Positions 1-8,390 of a DNA stretch of 64,000 nt are shown here, piece after piece. The stretch is taken from NCBI RefSeq assembly GCF_027622855.1, contig NZ_JAPZVR010000005.1, forward strand, positions 1 through 64,000, written 5' to 3'. The stretch is from Glycomyces algeriensis. GTDB lineage: Bacteria > Actinomycetota > Actinomycetes > Mycobacteriales > Micromonosporaceae. The notes beneath the pieces were generated by a model. The model searched no databases. It was not told the origin of the DNA and worked only from the letters and a program-made list of their open reading frames with translations. The position numbers and the translations under genes are program-made. Position 1 is the stretch's first letter. The number at the start of each line of letters is the position of its first letter.

Positions 1-25
1 CCGCCCGGAAGCAGAAATGCCTGGT

Positions 26-496
26 CTAGGGCCGCTCGGAGCGCAGCTCCTTGCCGAGGTGGATCGAGCCGTCGGTGCACGCGTAATGACCGAACGGGGT
101 GACCGGCGCGTAGCCGAGCACGCCGTACATGGCGACGGCCTCGGGCTGGCGCGGGCCGGTCTCCAGGATGACCCGCTTGCGGCCCGCCTCCGCGGCGGAC
201 GCCTCGACCGCGGCCACGATGAGGCTCGCGAGCCCCTGCCGCCGGGCGCTCTCGCGCACGTACACGCGCTTCATCTCGGCGTCCTCCTCATGGGAGCGCC
301 AGCCGCCGCAGCCGGCGGGCTCGCCGGACTCGTCGAAGGCCACGATGAAATCGCCGTTCGGTGGGTGGAAGTCGTCCTCGCCCAGCTGCGTCTCGTCGCC
401 GCCGCCGTAGCGGCGGACGTACTCGGCCTGGATCTCGGCGCAGAGCAGCTGCGCCACAGGGCTGTCGAACCGGGTCCTCGAAAGCGTGAATTGCAC
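26..496 (-). CDS. GNAT-family N-acetyltransferase
   Basis: A 156-residue GNAT-fold protein that would transfer an acetyl group from acetyl-CoA to an amine in the cytoplasm. The acetyl-CoA-binding motif is visible near residues 80-95 (VRESARRQGLASLIVAA), followed by the C-terminal GNAT strand-helix with AMYGVLGYAP. The frame opens with GTG at 496. A CAGAGT hexamer 7 nt upstream resembles the leaderless -10 boxes seen elsewhere in this window but lacks the leading T. It stands alone beside the window edge, so its neighbours give no clue to the substrate. Family assignment is firm; substrate is unknown. Confidence 0.85.
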   Translation of the reverse strand: MQFTLSRTRFDSPVAQLLCAEIQAEYVRRYGGGDETQLGEDDFHPPNGDFIVAFDESGEPAGCGGWRSHEEDAEMKRVYVRESARRQGLASLIVAAVEASAAEAGRKRVILETGPRQPEAVAMYGVLGYAPVTPFGHYACTDGSIHLGKELRSERP

Positions 497-901
497 GCGT
501 TCAACTCTGACATGACGCCCTAGCCCGCGCCAGCGCCGTGCGTCACGCGAAAGCCCCGCCCAAAGCGGACGAAAACCGACCGATCGGCCGAGGTGCGAAT
601 TGACCGTTCGGCCGCCGCGGCCGACCCGAACGCACAGACTTCGCGCTCACCCCTTCCGCGGCGTCCTCCACGGCCGGTATCGCGCTCGCGACCATTACGA
701 TCTTCACATCGGCGATGTGCAAATCGGGTCCGGCGTTCCGGGCACCCCGTCGCCTTCGAACGCACGCGTGCGCGCGATCCCTCCGGCCCCGGCCGGGCGC
801 GCCCGGGGTGCGGGCCCGCCCGCGCCCGCATCTGTGCGGGAGCTTCTGCGAACGCGCGGGCGACCCGGCCGCGATCCGGTAGGAAGGAGGCATTCACCCA
901 T

Positions 902-2005
902 ATGCGCACTGTGCAGCGACGGAGGCCCCAGATGGCCCGCGCTGACCGCTGGAACGGCTGGTCGGCGCCCTCGGTGCGGACGGCGTTCACCGCCGCGTTC
1001 GCGGTCGTGGTGGTCCTGGTCGGACTGCGCCTGACCGTGCGCGACGAGTCCCACGCGGTCTCGTGGCTGGCACTGCCTCCGCTGGCGGCCTCGGCGTTCC
1101 TGCCGTGGCGCTGGGTGGCCGGGGTCGGGCTCGCGAGCATGGCGGCGGCCTTCGCCTACCTCTGGGTCCTGTACGACTTCGCGATGGGCGGCGTCGCGTC
1201 GCACGGGGTGGACTTCCTGGTCGTGGCCGTGGCCGTGGTGATCTCGGCGGCGGTGGCGATCGTGCGCGAGCGCGACGACGAGCGGATGAAGCGGCTGACG
1301 CAGCTCGCGTCGGTCGTGCAGCAGGCGATCCTGCGGCCCATCGGGGAGCGCTTGGGGCCCTTCGACATCGCGGCCCGGTACGTCTCGGCGCGCTCGGGCG
1401 CGGAGATCGGCGGCGACCTCTACGAGGCTCTGAACACCGATTACGGGGTGCGGATCATCATCGGGGACGTGCGCGGGAAGGGCCTGGACGCGGTGCGGCT
1501 CTCGTCCACAGTGCTCGGCTCGTACCGGCATGTGGCGTTCGAACGCTCCGACCAGCGGTGCATGGTCAACGACCTGGACCACGCGGTGGCGCGGAACGCC
1601 GGCGACGAGGACTTCGTGACCGCGATCCTGCTGCAGGAGCGCGGCGGGACGCTGGAGATCATGAACTGCGGGCACCCGCCGCCGATGCTGGTGCGCGACG
1701 GGGTGGCCACCTACCTGGAGCCGGAGTCGATGGCGCCGCCGCTGGGGCTGAGCCCTTCGGCGCGGGAGCTGACGGTGCGGCTGCAGCCGGGGGACCGGAT
1801 CTTCCTGTACACGGACGGCCTGGCGGAGGCGCGCAAGGACGGGGAGTTCTTCCCGATCAAGGAGCGGGCTTGGAGCCTCATCGGGCACGGCAACGTGGGC
1901 GACGGCCTGGCGTCCCTGGAGTCGGCGCTGCGGCGCTGGGTGGGCGGCCCGCTGACCGACGACATCGCGCTGCTGCTCCTGGACTACCGGCCGGAGACCG
2001 GCTGA
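902..2005 (+). CDS. membrane-anchored SpoIIE-type PP2C phosphatase
   Basis: A 367-residue serine/threonine phosphatase of the SpoIIE/RsbU class, which normally dephosphorylates an anti-sigma-factor antagonist in partner-switching stress control. The N-terminus carries three or four hydrophobic segments (about residues 25-115). The cytoplasmic PP2C domain follows, with the metal-binding motifs EIGGDLYEA, GDVRGKGLDAV, NCGHPPP, LYTDGLAEAR and DDIALLLL all present. I chose ATG 902 because GGAAGGAGG lies 11 nt upstream; the open frame extends further upstream but without hydrophobic or domain sequence. No antagonist or sigma factor is adjacent; the nearest STAS protein here is at 56.9 kb. The stop codon is repeated downstream in a 15-bp tandem. 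Confidence 0.9.
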   Translation: MRTVQRRRPQMARADRWNGWSAPSVRTAFTAAFAVVVVLVGLRLTVRDESHAVSWLALPPLAASAFLPWRWVAGVGLASMAAAFAYLWVLYDFAMGGVASHGVDFLVVAVAVVISAAVAIVRERDDERMKRLTQLASVVQQAILRPIGERLGPFDIAARYVSARSGAEIGGDLYEALNTDYGVRIIIGDVRGKGLDAVRLSSTVLGSYRHVAFERSDQRCMVNDLDHAVARNAGDEDFVTAILLQERGGTLEIMNCGHPPPMLVRDGVATYLEPESMAPPLGLSPSARELTVRLQPGDRIFLYTDGLAEARKDGEFFPIKERAWSLIGHGNVGDGLASLESALRRWVGGPLTDDIALLLLDYRPETG

Positions 2006-2025
2006 GCGCAGACGGGCTGAGCGCG
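1996..2025 (+). repeat. 15-bp tandem duplication across the stop codon
   Basis: Two adjacent 15-bp units, GACCGGCTGAGCGCA and GACGGGCTGAGCGCG, match at 13 of 15 positions. The first contains the phosphatase TGA stop and the second repeats it in frame. It resembles four larger repeats at other gene ends in this window. Confidence 0.6.
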
Positions 2026-2027
2026 GC

Positions 2028-2129
2028 CTAGCACGGCCTGGCGAGGCGGCAGCGCCGCAGGTGGCGCAGCCTCGAGATCGTCTTGCGGCGCTTGGTGTAC
2101 CGGACCGGGAGGCGGCGGCGGATGTTCAC
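2028..2129 (-). CDS. tiny Arg-rich protein, unknown function
   Basis: A 33-residue, very basic reading frame (MNIRRRLPVRYTKRRK at the start) beginning with GTG at 2129. Every sense codon ends in G or C, as expected for real coding sequence here, and AGGAAGGGG sits about 5 nt upstream as a ribosome binding site. Its GTG overlaps the TGA of the 45-codon ORF upstream (GTGA), the usual sign of translational coupling. It has one or two Cys near the C-terminus and no domain I recognise. It could be a nucleic-acid-binding peptide, or a chance frame in GC-rich DNA. Confidence 0.4.
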   Translation of the reverse strand: MNIRRRLPVRYTKRRKTISRLRHLRRCRLARPC

Positions 2130-2263
2130 TGCGCCCCTTCCTCGGCCAGCACGGCGACGGGCACGCGGAAGACCCGGTGCAGGACTGGCCGGACGCGGCG
2201 GTGGCGTCCGATATAGGAGGGTCGCGCGCGAGAGGCGATGCGGTCGGCGACGGCTCGGATCAT
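2126..2263 (-). CDS. small Arg-rich protein, unknown function
   Basis: A 45-residue frame starting at ATG 2263, preceded by GGGAG about 5 nt upstream. About 85 percent of third codon positions are G or C. The sequence is basic (RHRRVRPVLHRVFRVP in the middle), with no signal peptide or membrane segment. It overlaps the next small ORF by 4 nt (GTGA) and is divergent from the acyl-CoA dehydrogenase gene, so the two small ORFs may form a mini-operon sharing that intergenic region. I do not recognise a family. Confidence 0.35.
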   Translation of the reverse strand: MIRAVADRIASRARPSYIGRHRRVRPVLHRVFRVPVAVLAEEGAQ

Positions 2264-2465
2264 GGGGTGCTCCCGGTGGTTCGCACAGGCGGTCGGTCAC
2301 ACGGTTCAACGAGGCACTGGTGCGCAGGTTACGGCAGCGGCGACGAAGTCTCGGAACGCTCACCCGATCGATGGAACGGCGCGTGTCGGAGCAGTCGGAA
2401 ATCGGACTGGATTTTCCTCGGAACACACTTTCCTCCGACCCGTCGGCGCGGCATACTTGAGCTTG

Positions 2466-2483
2466 CTACTGACGGGTAATATG
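2466..2483 (+). promoter_or_regulatory. candidate operator shared with etfD
   Basis: CTACTGACGGGTAATATG, about 35 bp upstream of the acyl-CoA dehydrogenase start. It matches 15 of 18 positions of the element in front of etfD (62759-62776, other strand). The core is an imperfect inverted repeat with TACTG/GGGTA half-sites, typical in size of a TetR-family operator. A second TTAC..GTAA repeat lies at 2491-2504. Confidence 0.55.
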
Positions 2484-2517
2484 ATGAGGGTTACCACTGA
2501 GTAATGGAGGACCCGCA

Positions 2518-4356
2518 ATGACGCACTTCCGCCACAACCTTCGAGACCTGGAGTTCAACCTCTTCGAGGTCTTCGGAGCGGACAAGATTCTCGACGACCC
2601 CGCCTTCGCCGACCTCGACGTGGCGACCGCCCGCGAGATCCTGACCGAGCTGGCGCGCCTGTCCCAGGACGAGCTGGCCAGCGGCTGGGTGGAGGGCGAC
2701 CGCAACCCGCCCGTGTTCGACCCCGCCACCCACTCGGTGACGCTGCCCGAGTCCTTCAAGAAGGCGTACAAGGCGTTCATCGACGCCGAGTACTGGCGCC
2801 TCGACCTCCCCGAGGTCCTCGGCGGCACCATGGCCCCCCGCATGCTCTGGTGGTCCCTCGCCGAACTCGTGCTCGGCGCCAACCCGGCCCTGTGGATGTA
2901 CGCCGCGGGCTCCTCCTTCGCGCACACCGCCCACCTCGAGGGCACCCTCGAGCAGCAGGAGTGGGCCAAGCTCTTCGTCGAGAAGGGCTGGGGCGCGACC
3001 ATGGTCCTCACCGAGCCCGACGCGGGCTCCGACGTGGGCGCCGGCACCACCAAGGCGTACAAGCAGCCCGACGGCTCCTGGCACATCGAGGGCGTCAAGC
3101 GCTTCATCACCTCGGGCGACCAGGACATGACCGACAACATCATCCACTACGTCCTCGCCCGCCCCGTGGGCGAAGAGGGCGTAGGCGGGCCCGGCACGAA
3201 GGGTCTCAGCCTCTTCATCGTGCCCAAGTTCCTGTTCGACCCGGCCACGGGCGAGCTCGGCGAGCGCAACGGCGTCAACGTCACCAACCTCGAGCACAAG
3301 ATGGGCCTCAAGGTCTCGGCCACGGCCGAGCTCACCTTCGGCGAGAAGTCCCCTGCGAAGGGCTGGCTCCTCGGCGAGAAGCACGAGGGCATCCGCCAGA
3401 TGTTCCTCATCATCGAGTACGCGCGGATGATGGTGGGCACCAAGGCGATCGCCACGCTCTCCACCGGCTACCTCAACGCGCTCGACTACGCGAAGAGCCG
3501 CATCCAGGGCCCGGACCTGCTCAAGATGGCGGACAAGGCCTCGCCCCGCGTGCCGATCATCAAGCACCCGGACGTGCGCCGCTCGCTGCTCATGCAGAAG
3601 AGCTACGCCGAGGGCCTGCGCGCGCTCGTCGCCTACACCGCGTCCTGGCAGGACAAGTCCCGCCTGGCCGAGATCGCCGGGGACGACGAGTCGGCCGAGA
3701 CCGCGAAGAAGGTCAACGACCTCCTCCTCCCGCTCGTCAAGGGCTGCGGCTCCGAGCGGGCGTACCAGCTGCTCAGTGACGAAGCGCTGCAGACGTTCGG
3801 CGGCTCGGGGTACCTCCAGGACTACCCGCTCGAGCAGTACGTGCGCGACGCCAAGATCGACACGCTGTACGAGGGCACCACCGCGATCCAGAGCCTCGAC
3901 TTCCTGTTCCGCAAGATCCTCAAGGACAACGGCGAGTCGCTCATGGTCGTCGCGGGCGAGATCATGGAGTCCACGCAGGACGGCCACGCGGAGCTCGAGG
4001 AGGTGCGCGGGAAGGTGCTGCGCGCGCTCGGCGACGTGCAGGGCATCCTCGAGGCGCTCCAGCCGGCGCTCATGGCCGCGATGGGCGACGAGCCCCGCGA
4101 GCTGTACAAGACCGGGCTGCACTCGCGGCGCCTGCTGCTCGCCGTGGGCGACCTCATGGTCGGCTGGCTCCTGCTGCGGCAGGCCGAGATCGCCCAGAAC
4201 AAGCTGGACGAGGGCGCCGACGACGACTTCTACCGCGGCAAGGTCGCGGCGGCCAAGTTCTTCTCCAAGGAGGTCCTCCCGCGCCTCACCGCCGACCGCA
4301 AGGTCGTCGAGTCCGCGGACCTGACCCCCATGGACCTGCCGGACGAGGCCTTCTAA
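2518..4356 (+). CDS. acyl-CoA dehydrogenase, FadE5-like
   Basis: A 612-residue flavoprotein that oxidises acyl-CoA to trans-2-enoyl-CoA in beta-oxidation and passes electrons to ETF. It has the large FadE5 architecture (mycobacterial FadE5 is about 611 residues): an N-terminal helical extension, a mid domain with [13 protein letters not shown] (about 160-175) and a C-terminal domain ending the catalytic region with [19 protein letters not shown], whose YEGT Glu is the probable catalytic base. GGAGG lies 8 nt before the ATG. The upstream operator-like element is shared with the EtfD gene at 62.7 kb, which would close the same electron-transfer route. Its stop region is tandemly duplicated downstream. 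Confidence 0.93.
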   Translation: MTHFRHNLRDLEFNLFEVFGADKILDDPAFADLDVATAREILTELARLSQDELASGWVEGDRNPPVFDPATHSVTLPESFKKAYKAFIDAEYWRLDLPEVLGGTMAPRMLWWSLAELVLGANPALWMYAAGSSFAHTAHLEGTLEQQEWAKLFVEKGWGATMVLTEPDAGSDVGAGTTKAYKQPDGSWHIEGVKRFITSGDQDMTDNIIHYVLARPVGEEGVGGPGTKGLSLFIVPKFLFDPATGELGERNGVNVTNLEHKMGLKVSATAELTFGEKSPAKGWLLGEKHEGIRQMFLIIEYARMMVGTKAIATLSTGYLNALDYAKSRIQGPDLLKMADKASPRVPIIKHPDVRRSLLMQKSYAEGLRALVAYTASWQDKSRLAEIAGDDESAETAKKVNDLLLPLVKGCGSERAYQLLSDEALQTFGGSGYLQDYPLEQYVRDAKIDTLYEGTTAIQSLDFLFRKILKDNGESLMVVAGEIMESTQDGHAELEEVRGKVLRALGDVQGILEALQPALMAAMGDEPRELYKTGLHSRRLLLAVGDLMVGWLLLRQAEIAQNKLDEGADDDFYRGKVAAAKFFSKEVLPRLTADRKVVESADLTPMDLPDEAF

Positions 4357-4419
4357 CCCGCTCCACGGTCACGGCACCGGACGAGGTCCTCCAACCGGGC
4401 CCCGCTCCACTGTCACGAC
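4339..4419 (+). repeat. tandem duplication of the acyl-CoA dehydrogenase 3' end
   Basis: Unit 1 (4339-4376) holds the last codons and TAA stop of the gene; unit 2 (4377-4419) repeats it with changes and a small insertion. Both contain CCGGACGAGG near the start and CGCTCCAC further on. Unit 2 no longer has the stop (CCAACC instead of CTAACC). Confidence 0.65.
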
Positions 4420-4669
4420 AAGACGTCCGCCCGGACGCTGGTGGTCGACCCGAGCCGCACTGGACGGCGAGTGCTCGACATGAGCCACGCTCGCAATGCC
4501 GCCACTTTCAGGTGACATTCCGGCTCGGAAGCCCGATCGCGCGGGTTTTCTGTCGGACCCCGCCGCGACGATCGACAGGTCCCCTTTTGGGTGGGTGGGG
4601 GATAGGGACGGTCCGTAACGGTCCGGGCCACAAGCTGGCGCACACCACCCCCTACCGGCCAAGACGCCT
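4420..4669. other. intergenic spacer, no gene seen
   Basis: About 250 bp between convergent genes. It contains a short GGACGGTCCGTAACGGTCC direct repeat near 4609-4627 but no convincing coding frame, RNA or clear terminator. Confidence 0.5.
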
Positions 4670-4990
4670 CTACGCAGTCGGGTCGAAGGTCCCGATGTCG
4701 AAGTAGACCGCCGCCGGGTCGTCGCCGCTCGTCGTCTCGGCGAGCGCCGCGTCCAGGCCGTAGAGGGTCCCGCGCAGGTACTGCAGGTTCCGCCACATCG
4801 CGGCGTGGAACTCCAGGTACTGCCCCGTCGCGTTCGCCGCCGCGCCCGGCGCGGTGCCGAACGCCGGCGCCCGGCTCAGGGTCCCGGTCGCCAAGACCGG
4901 CAGCAGCTCGTTCTCCAGCTCCTCGATCAGCTCTACAAGGAACTGCCGGTACTCGCCGATCGCCTCAGGGTCGAACACCCGATCCGCCAT
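4670..4990 (-). CDS. small helical protein, possible type VII secretion partner
   Basis: A 106-residue protein of unknown function, mostly amphipathic helix (EYRQFLVELIEELENELLPV near the N-terminus), an Ala/Gly-rich turn, then a second helix with a Trp (AAMWRNLQYLRGTLYGLDAA). This helix-turn-helix hairpin with a central aromatic residue resembles WXG100/ESAT-6-like proteins, although the exact W-x-G is absent. It starts 18 nt after the larger WXG-containing gene and is clearly in its operon. It has no signal peptide. The T7SS assignment rests on size, shape and neighbour, so it is inference. Confidence 0.6.
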   Translation of the reverse strand: MADRVFDPEAIGEYRQFLVELIEELENELLPVLATGTLSRAPAFGTAPGAAANATGQYLEFHAAMWRNLQYLRGTLYGLDAALAETTSGDDPAAVYFDIGTFDPTA

Positions 4991-5008
4991 GGCCCTGCCT
5001 CCACTCGC

Positions 5009-6559
5009 CTAGTTGTAGGGGTCTTCTCGCGGCGGGACCCAGCCCCACGCGTTGTCGGTCTCGCGCCGCGCCAGGTTCGGCGGCGCCTCCTTTTCGTCGT
5101 CGTCCGTCTTCTTGTCCGGATCCGAACGCTCCGAAGCCTTCCCGCCCCTGCTCGGCGCGCCGCCCGCGTTCTGCGTCTGGAACAGGCCCGGGCCCCGCCC
5201 GCCGCTCGACGAACTCGTCGACGTCGTGGCAGCGGTCGTCGGCGAGGCCACCGCCGGGCCGAACAGCCCTTGCGGCACACCGCCGGTCGCGCCCGGCAGC
5301 ACCGCGCCGCCCACGCGCGCACCGCTGCCGAACGAGCCGCCGCCGGCGCCCCCGGCCCCGCCTCCGTAACCGCTGCCGCCGCTCGCGAGACCGCCGGAGA
5401 CCTCCTCGTCCTCGCTGGCTTCCTCGGCCTCCCAAGGCGTCTCCTCGGCCTTCACCGTCCCGTCCCCGCCCGGCGGGACCGGGCTCGGGTCCTGCGTCGC
5501 CTGCGGCGGCACCGGCGCGGCCGGCTGCTCCGCCTCCGGCACCGCAAGATCCATATAGGATTCATCAGCGCTGCTCGGGTACAGACGGTCCTCACCCGTG
5601 GTCCGCACCGCCTCCAGCTCCGCGCTCTGGCCGTCCCGCTTCTGCGCGATCGCCTCGTCGATCGCCGCCTGCCGCTCCACATACGCCGCCAGCTCGGCCG
5701 CCACCCGCTCCGAGAAGACCTCCTTCGCCTCCTCGCCCACGAGCGCCCGCACATCGGCCACCAGCGCTCCGAGGCCCGAGAGCTGCTGCCCGACACGCTC
5801 TTCGATGAACTCCCGCACCTCGGTCGCCAGCCCCGCGTCGGCCCCCGCCAACTCCAGCGCCTTCTCGGCCTCCTCGCAGGTCATCGTGATGCAGTCCCCG
5901 TGCCACCAGGCCGGGCGCACATGCAGCGCCACCAGGGCCGACCACTCGCCCTCGGTCCCCACCATCGGTGCGGGGTAAGGGATCTCGCCCGAATCGCCGC
6001 CCTGCAGCGTGTACATCGCCGACTCCCGGGAGGCCAGCTCGGCCACCGTCGCCTCGATGTCGTCGAGTGCGCCCTCCACCAGGGCCCGCGCCTCCCCGGC
6101 CTGCGCCGCGAACGCGTCGAAGTCCTCCCCGGCCCAGCCCTCGGCGAGCAGGGCCAGCTTCGACTTGAACCGCTCCGGCCACGTCCCCAGCTTCGACCCG
6201 ATCTCCTCGGTCCAGCCGGTCCGCAAGCGCTGCAGCGAGAACGCGTCCGCATCCTCCGGCCGCACCGCTGTCACCGCCGCCCGGAAATCCTCCTCGGTCG
6301 GGTACGCCATGCCCTCGCACCGCGGCTTGAACCGGTCCCGCTGCCCCTCCACCGGCACCGCGGACGCCAACTGCACCCACGCCTCCTCGGCCGGGTGCGC
6401 CGCCGGATGCGGGCACTGCGCCGCAGAGCACCCGGCGCGGTCCCCCGAGGCGAGCGCCGAAGTGTCGCCGAAGCTGAGCGTGAACTCGAACGTCGGCAGC
6501 TCCAGCGAACCGGCGGCAGCGGCCCAGTCCCCACCGTCGTCGAAAAGCGCATCGGTCAT
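5009..6559 (-). CDS. large WXG-domain protein with Gly-rich C-terminus, putative T7SS substrate
   Basis: A 516-residue protein with no signal peptide. Residues about 1-130 contain several Cys. A WXG-like helical hairpin lies near 150-200 (LLAEGWAGEDFDAF, then two helices), and a further charged helical stretch runs to about 320. The rest is Pro/Glu-rich, then Gly/Ser-rich (SGGLASGGSGYGGGAGG), then charged, ending in AWGWVPPREDPYN. The Gly-rich block and the W-G...D-P-Y tail recur in the divergent gene ending at 8245, so the two look like members of one effector group. No EccC, EccD or mycosin gene is in the window. Function is unknown; secretion by an ESX-type system is inference. Confidence 0.7.
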   Translation of the reverse strand: MTDALFDDGGDWAAAAGSLELPTFEFTLSFGDTSALASGDRAGCSAAQCPHPAAHPAEEAWVQLASAVPVEGQRDRFKPRCEGMAYPTEEDFRAAVTAVRPEDADAFSLQRLRTGWTEEIGSKLGTWPERFKSKLALLAEGWAGEDFDAFAAQAGEARALVEGALDDIEATVAELASRESAMYTLQGGDSGEIPYPAPMVGTEGEWSALVALHVRPAWWHGDCITMTCEEAEKALELAGADAGLATEVREFIEERVGQQLSGLGALVADVRALVGEEAKEVFSERVAAELAAYVERQAAIDEAIAQKRDGQSAELEAVRTTGEDRLYPSSADESYMDLAVPEAEQPAAPVPPQATQDPSPVPPGGDGTVKAEETPWEAEEASEDEEVSGGLASGGSGYGGGAGGAGGGSFGSGARVGGAVLPGATGGVPQGLFGPAVASPTTAATTSTSSSSGGRGPGLFQTQNAGGAPSRGGKASERSDPDKKTDDDEKEAPPNLARRETDNAWGWVPPREDPYN

Positions 6560-6763
6560 CGGCGGCGCACCTCCTCACGTGACGGCCCGGAAGCCGGGCC
6601 TCGTTTGCGTCTGCGCCCCATGGAAGGCGGCGCCGTCACGAAACCGTCATACGTTGATCAAGTGCGCGCCGGGACCGACCCGTGACAGGGCGCGCGACAG
6701 TACTTCCGACGCCGCCGGGCGTCCGCCCGGGAGGGCGTCGACACCTCGGAGAAGGAGGAGCCC
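6560..6763. promoter_or_regulatory. divergent promoter region of two WXG operons
   Basis: A 204-bp spacer between the start codons of the two divergent operons. It must hold both promoters, but I see no convincing -35/-10 pair or operator. GGAGAAGGAGGAG just before 6764 is a strong ribosome binding site; GGAGGTGCGCC precedes the minus-strand start. Confidence 0.5.
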
Positions 6764-7087
6764 ATGACCGTGCACATGGACGTTGACGATGTGCGAACGG
6801 GCGGCACCGGCCTGCGCGGCCTGGCCCCCAACAGCCAGGCCGCGTCCAGGCGGGTGGAGCGCCCGGCGGCGACCGCGGCCGAGAGGAACACCGGCTTCGC
6901 GACCGGCGAGGCGGGCCGCCGCTGGCAGACCGCGCTCGCCGCCGTCTCGACGGGGCTCGAGCGCCGCCTCACCTGGCAGGGCGACCAGGTCGTGGGCAGC
7001 GCCGACGACCTCGACGCCGCGGACAAGGAGATGAGCTCCCGGTTCGGCGGCATCCAGAGCCAGATCACGACCACGCCGAAGCCTTAG
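6764..7087 (+). CDS. EspC/WXG-like small protein
   Basis: A 107-residue, mostly helical protein of the size and shape of EspC-like (DUF2580) or WXG100 proteins, which leave the cell by type VII secretion as helical hairpins. The N-terminus MTVHMDVDDVRTGGTGL is the short-strand/helix start typical of EspC-like proteins. A helical hairpin follows, with GEAGRRWQTALAAVSTGLE in the middle and a second helix to about residue 95. There is no signal peptide. It has a strong ribosome binding site and lies 9 bp before the next WXG gene. Function in the pair is unknown; it may act as the chaperone-like partner of the larger protein. Confidence 0.7.
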   Translation: MTVHMDVDDVRTGGTGLRGLAPNSQAASRRVERPAATAAERNTGFATGEAGRRWQTALAAVSTGLERRLTWQGDQVVGSADDLDAADKEMSSRFGGIQSQITTTPKP

Positions 7088-7096
7088 GAGGACCCC

Positions 7097-8245
7097 ATGC
7101 CCAGTTACCAGGACGCGCTCTCGGCCCAGCCTTCGGAGTTCCTCGCCTACGCCTCCGAGATGGCGGCGGCCGCAACGGACCTCGCGACGCAGCAGACCGA
7201 CTACGGCGCCAAGGTGGCCGAGATCAACAGCCACTGGAGCGACACCGCGAACGACGCCTTCAACGGCGAGGTCGGGAACGTCAACGCGCACATCACGCAG
7301 GTCATCGGCGAGGTCGGCGCGACCGCGAGCAGTCTCGCGGGGACGGCCGCGCAGATGCTCCTCGAGTGCACCGGCCTCAAGGCCGCCGATGCGGCGCTCA
7401 AGGCGATCGGGTTCAACATCCAGCCCGCCCCGATGGTGACGCTCGGTCCGGCGCAGCGCACCGCGATCGCCATGGCCGGCCCGTTCGGCGGCATCCTCGA
7501 GGCGGCCCTGCAGGCCCAGGCGATGGCCGGGACCCTCGGCCTCCAGACCCTCACCTCCCTCGTCAACGCCGCGGACGCGACCGCTGGCGCGGTCCTCACG
7601 CAGGCCGCTGAGCTCCTGAAGCCGTTGGAGGACAAGTCGAACCCGGCGAAGGACATGGAGTCCCACAAGGCCGCCGAGGACCACTCGGGCGCCGGCGCCG
7701 AGGAGCCGGGCGAGGAGGAGTCCGAAGAGGAGGAAGAGAAAAAGGAAGAAGAGGAGCAGGAGGAAGAGGAAGCAAAGCAGGAGGAGCAGCAGCAAGAGCA
7801 GCAGCAGAACCAGACGCCGCAGGACGGCCAGCAGCCCACCATGCCCGAGAACCCCTCCGGCATGGAGGACCTGGCGCAGCCCGAGATGCCCGAGCTCGAC
7901 AACCCCTGGGACGCTTCCGAACTCGAAGACCCTGAGCTCCCCTCCGGCGGTCTCGCCTCCGGTGGCGGCGGCATGGGCGGCGGGGCCGGCGGCCTTGGAT
8001 CGGGCGGACTCGGCGGTGCCACGACCCCCGCGGGCGGCGGCATGGGCGCGGCGACGATGGTCGGCGCCACGGCAGGAGGCGCCGCTGCCAAGTCGGGTGC
8101 CGGCGGCATGATGGGCGGCGGCGGTGGCGGACGCGGCGGCGGGGCCGGCCAGGACAACGAGGTCGAGCGCGAATCGTTCCTGACCGAGGACCCGGAAGAG
8201 GACGTCTGGGGCATCGGCAAGGCCGACGACGACCCGTACTCGTAA
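7097..8245 (+). CDS. WXG100-like protein with charged and Gly-rich C-terminal region
   Basis: A 382-residue protein with an N-terminal WXG100-like hairpin (residues about 1-95; INSHWSDTANDAFNGEVGNV occupies the W-x-G turn, as W-S-D). A helical central region runs to about 200, followed by an almost pure Glu/Gln/Lys stretch (about 205-250) and a Gly/Ala-rich segment (SGGLASGGGGMGGGAGG). The tail is DVWGIGKADDDPYS. The Gly-rich block and tail match the divergent protein at 5009-6559. GGAGG precedes the ATG. Such modular proteins with WXG heads are typical type VII substrates in actinomycetes; here that role is inferred. Confidence 0.72.
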   Translation: MPSYQDALSAQPSEFLAYASEMAAAATDLATQQTDYGAKVAEINSHWSDTANDAFNGEVGNVNAHITQVIGEVGATASSLAGTAAQMLLECTGLKAADAALKAIGFNIQPAPMVTLGPAQRTAIAMAGPFGGILEAALQAQAMAGTLGLQTLTSLVNAADATAGAVLTQAAELLKPLEDKSNPAKDMESHKAAEDHSGAGAEEPGEEESEEEEEKKEEEEQEEEEAKQEEQQQEQQQNQTPQDGQQPTMPENPSGMEDLAQPEMPELDNPWDASELEDPELPSGGLASGGGGMGGGAGGLGSGGLGGATTPAGGGMGAATMVGATAGGAAAKSGAGGMMGGGGGGRGGGAGQDNEVERESFLTEDPEEDVWGIGKADDDPYS

Positions 8246-8250
8246 GCGGG

Positions 8251-8337
8251 GCATGGCACGCGAACCGGGCCCGGATCGCCACGGCCCTCGGCGTCGCGAA
8301 GCAGGCGGTGCACCGGAAGCGGTGGCAGGACCGCTGA
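8251..8337 (+). pseudogene. remnant of a helix-turn-helix DNA-binding protein
   Basis: A 28-codon frame without a start codon reads WHANRARIATALGVAKQAVH followed by RKRWQDR and a stop. The block IATALGVAKQAVHRK is a good match to the recognition-helix region of HTH proteins (pattern W..IA.ALGV.KQAVH). Nothing upstream encodes the rest, because the previous gene ends at 8245. It is most likely the 3' scrap of a deleted regulator. Confidence 0.5.
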
Positions 8338-8342
8338 CGCAG

Positions 8343-8382
8343 TGAGGCCGCGGCCGCATCTTCAGACGCGGCCGCGGCCTCA
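8343..8382. terminator. bidirectional hairpin terminator
   Basis: A perfect 15-bp stem (TGAGGCCGCGGCCGC with its complement) and a 10-nt loop between two convergent genes. There is no long T tract, which is usual in high-GC actinomycetes. Confidence 0.75.
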
Positions 8383-8390
8383 TTGCCCCC

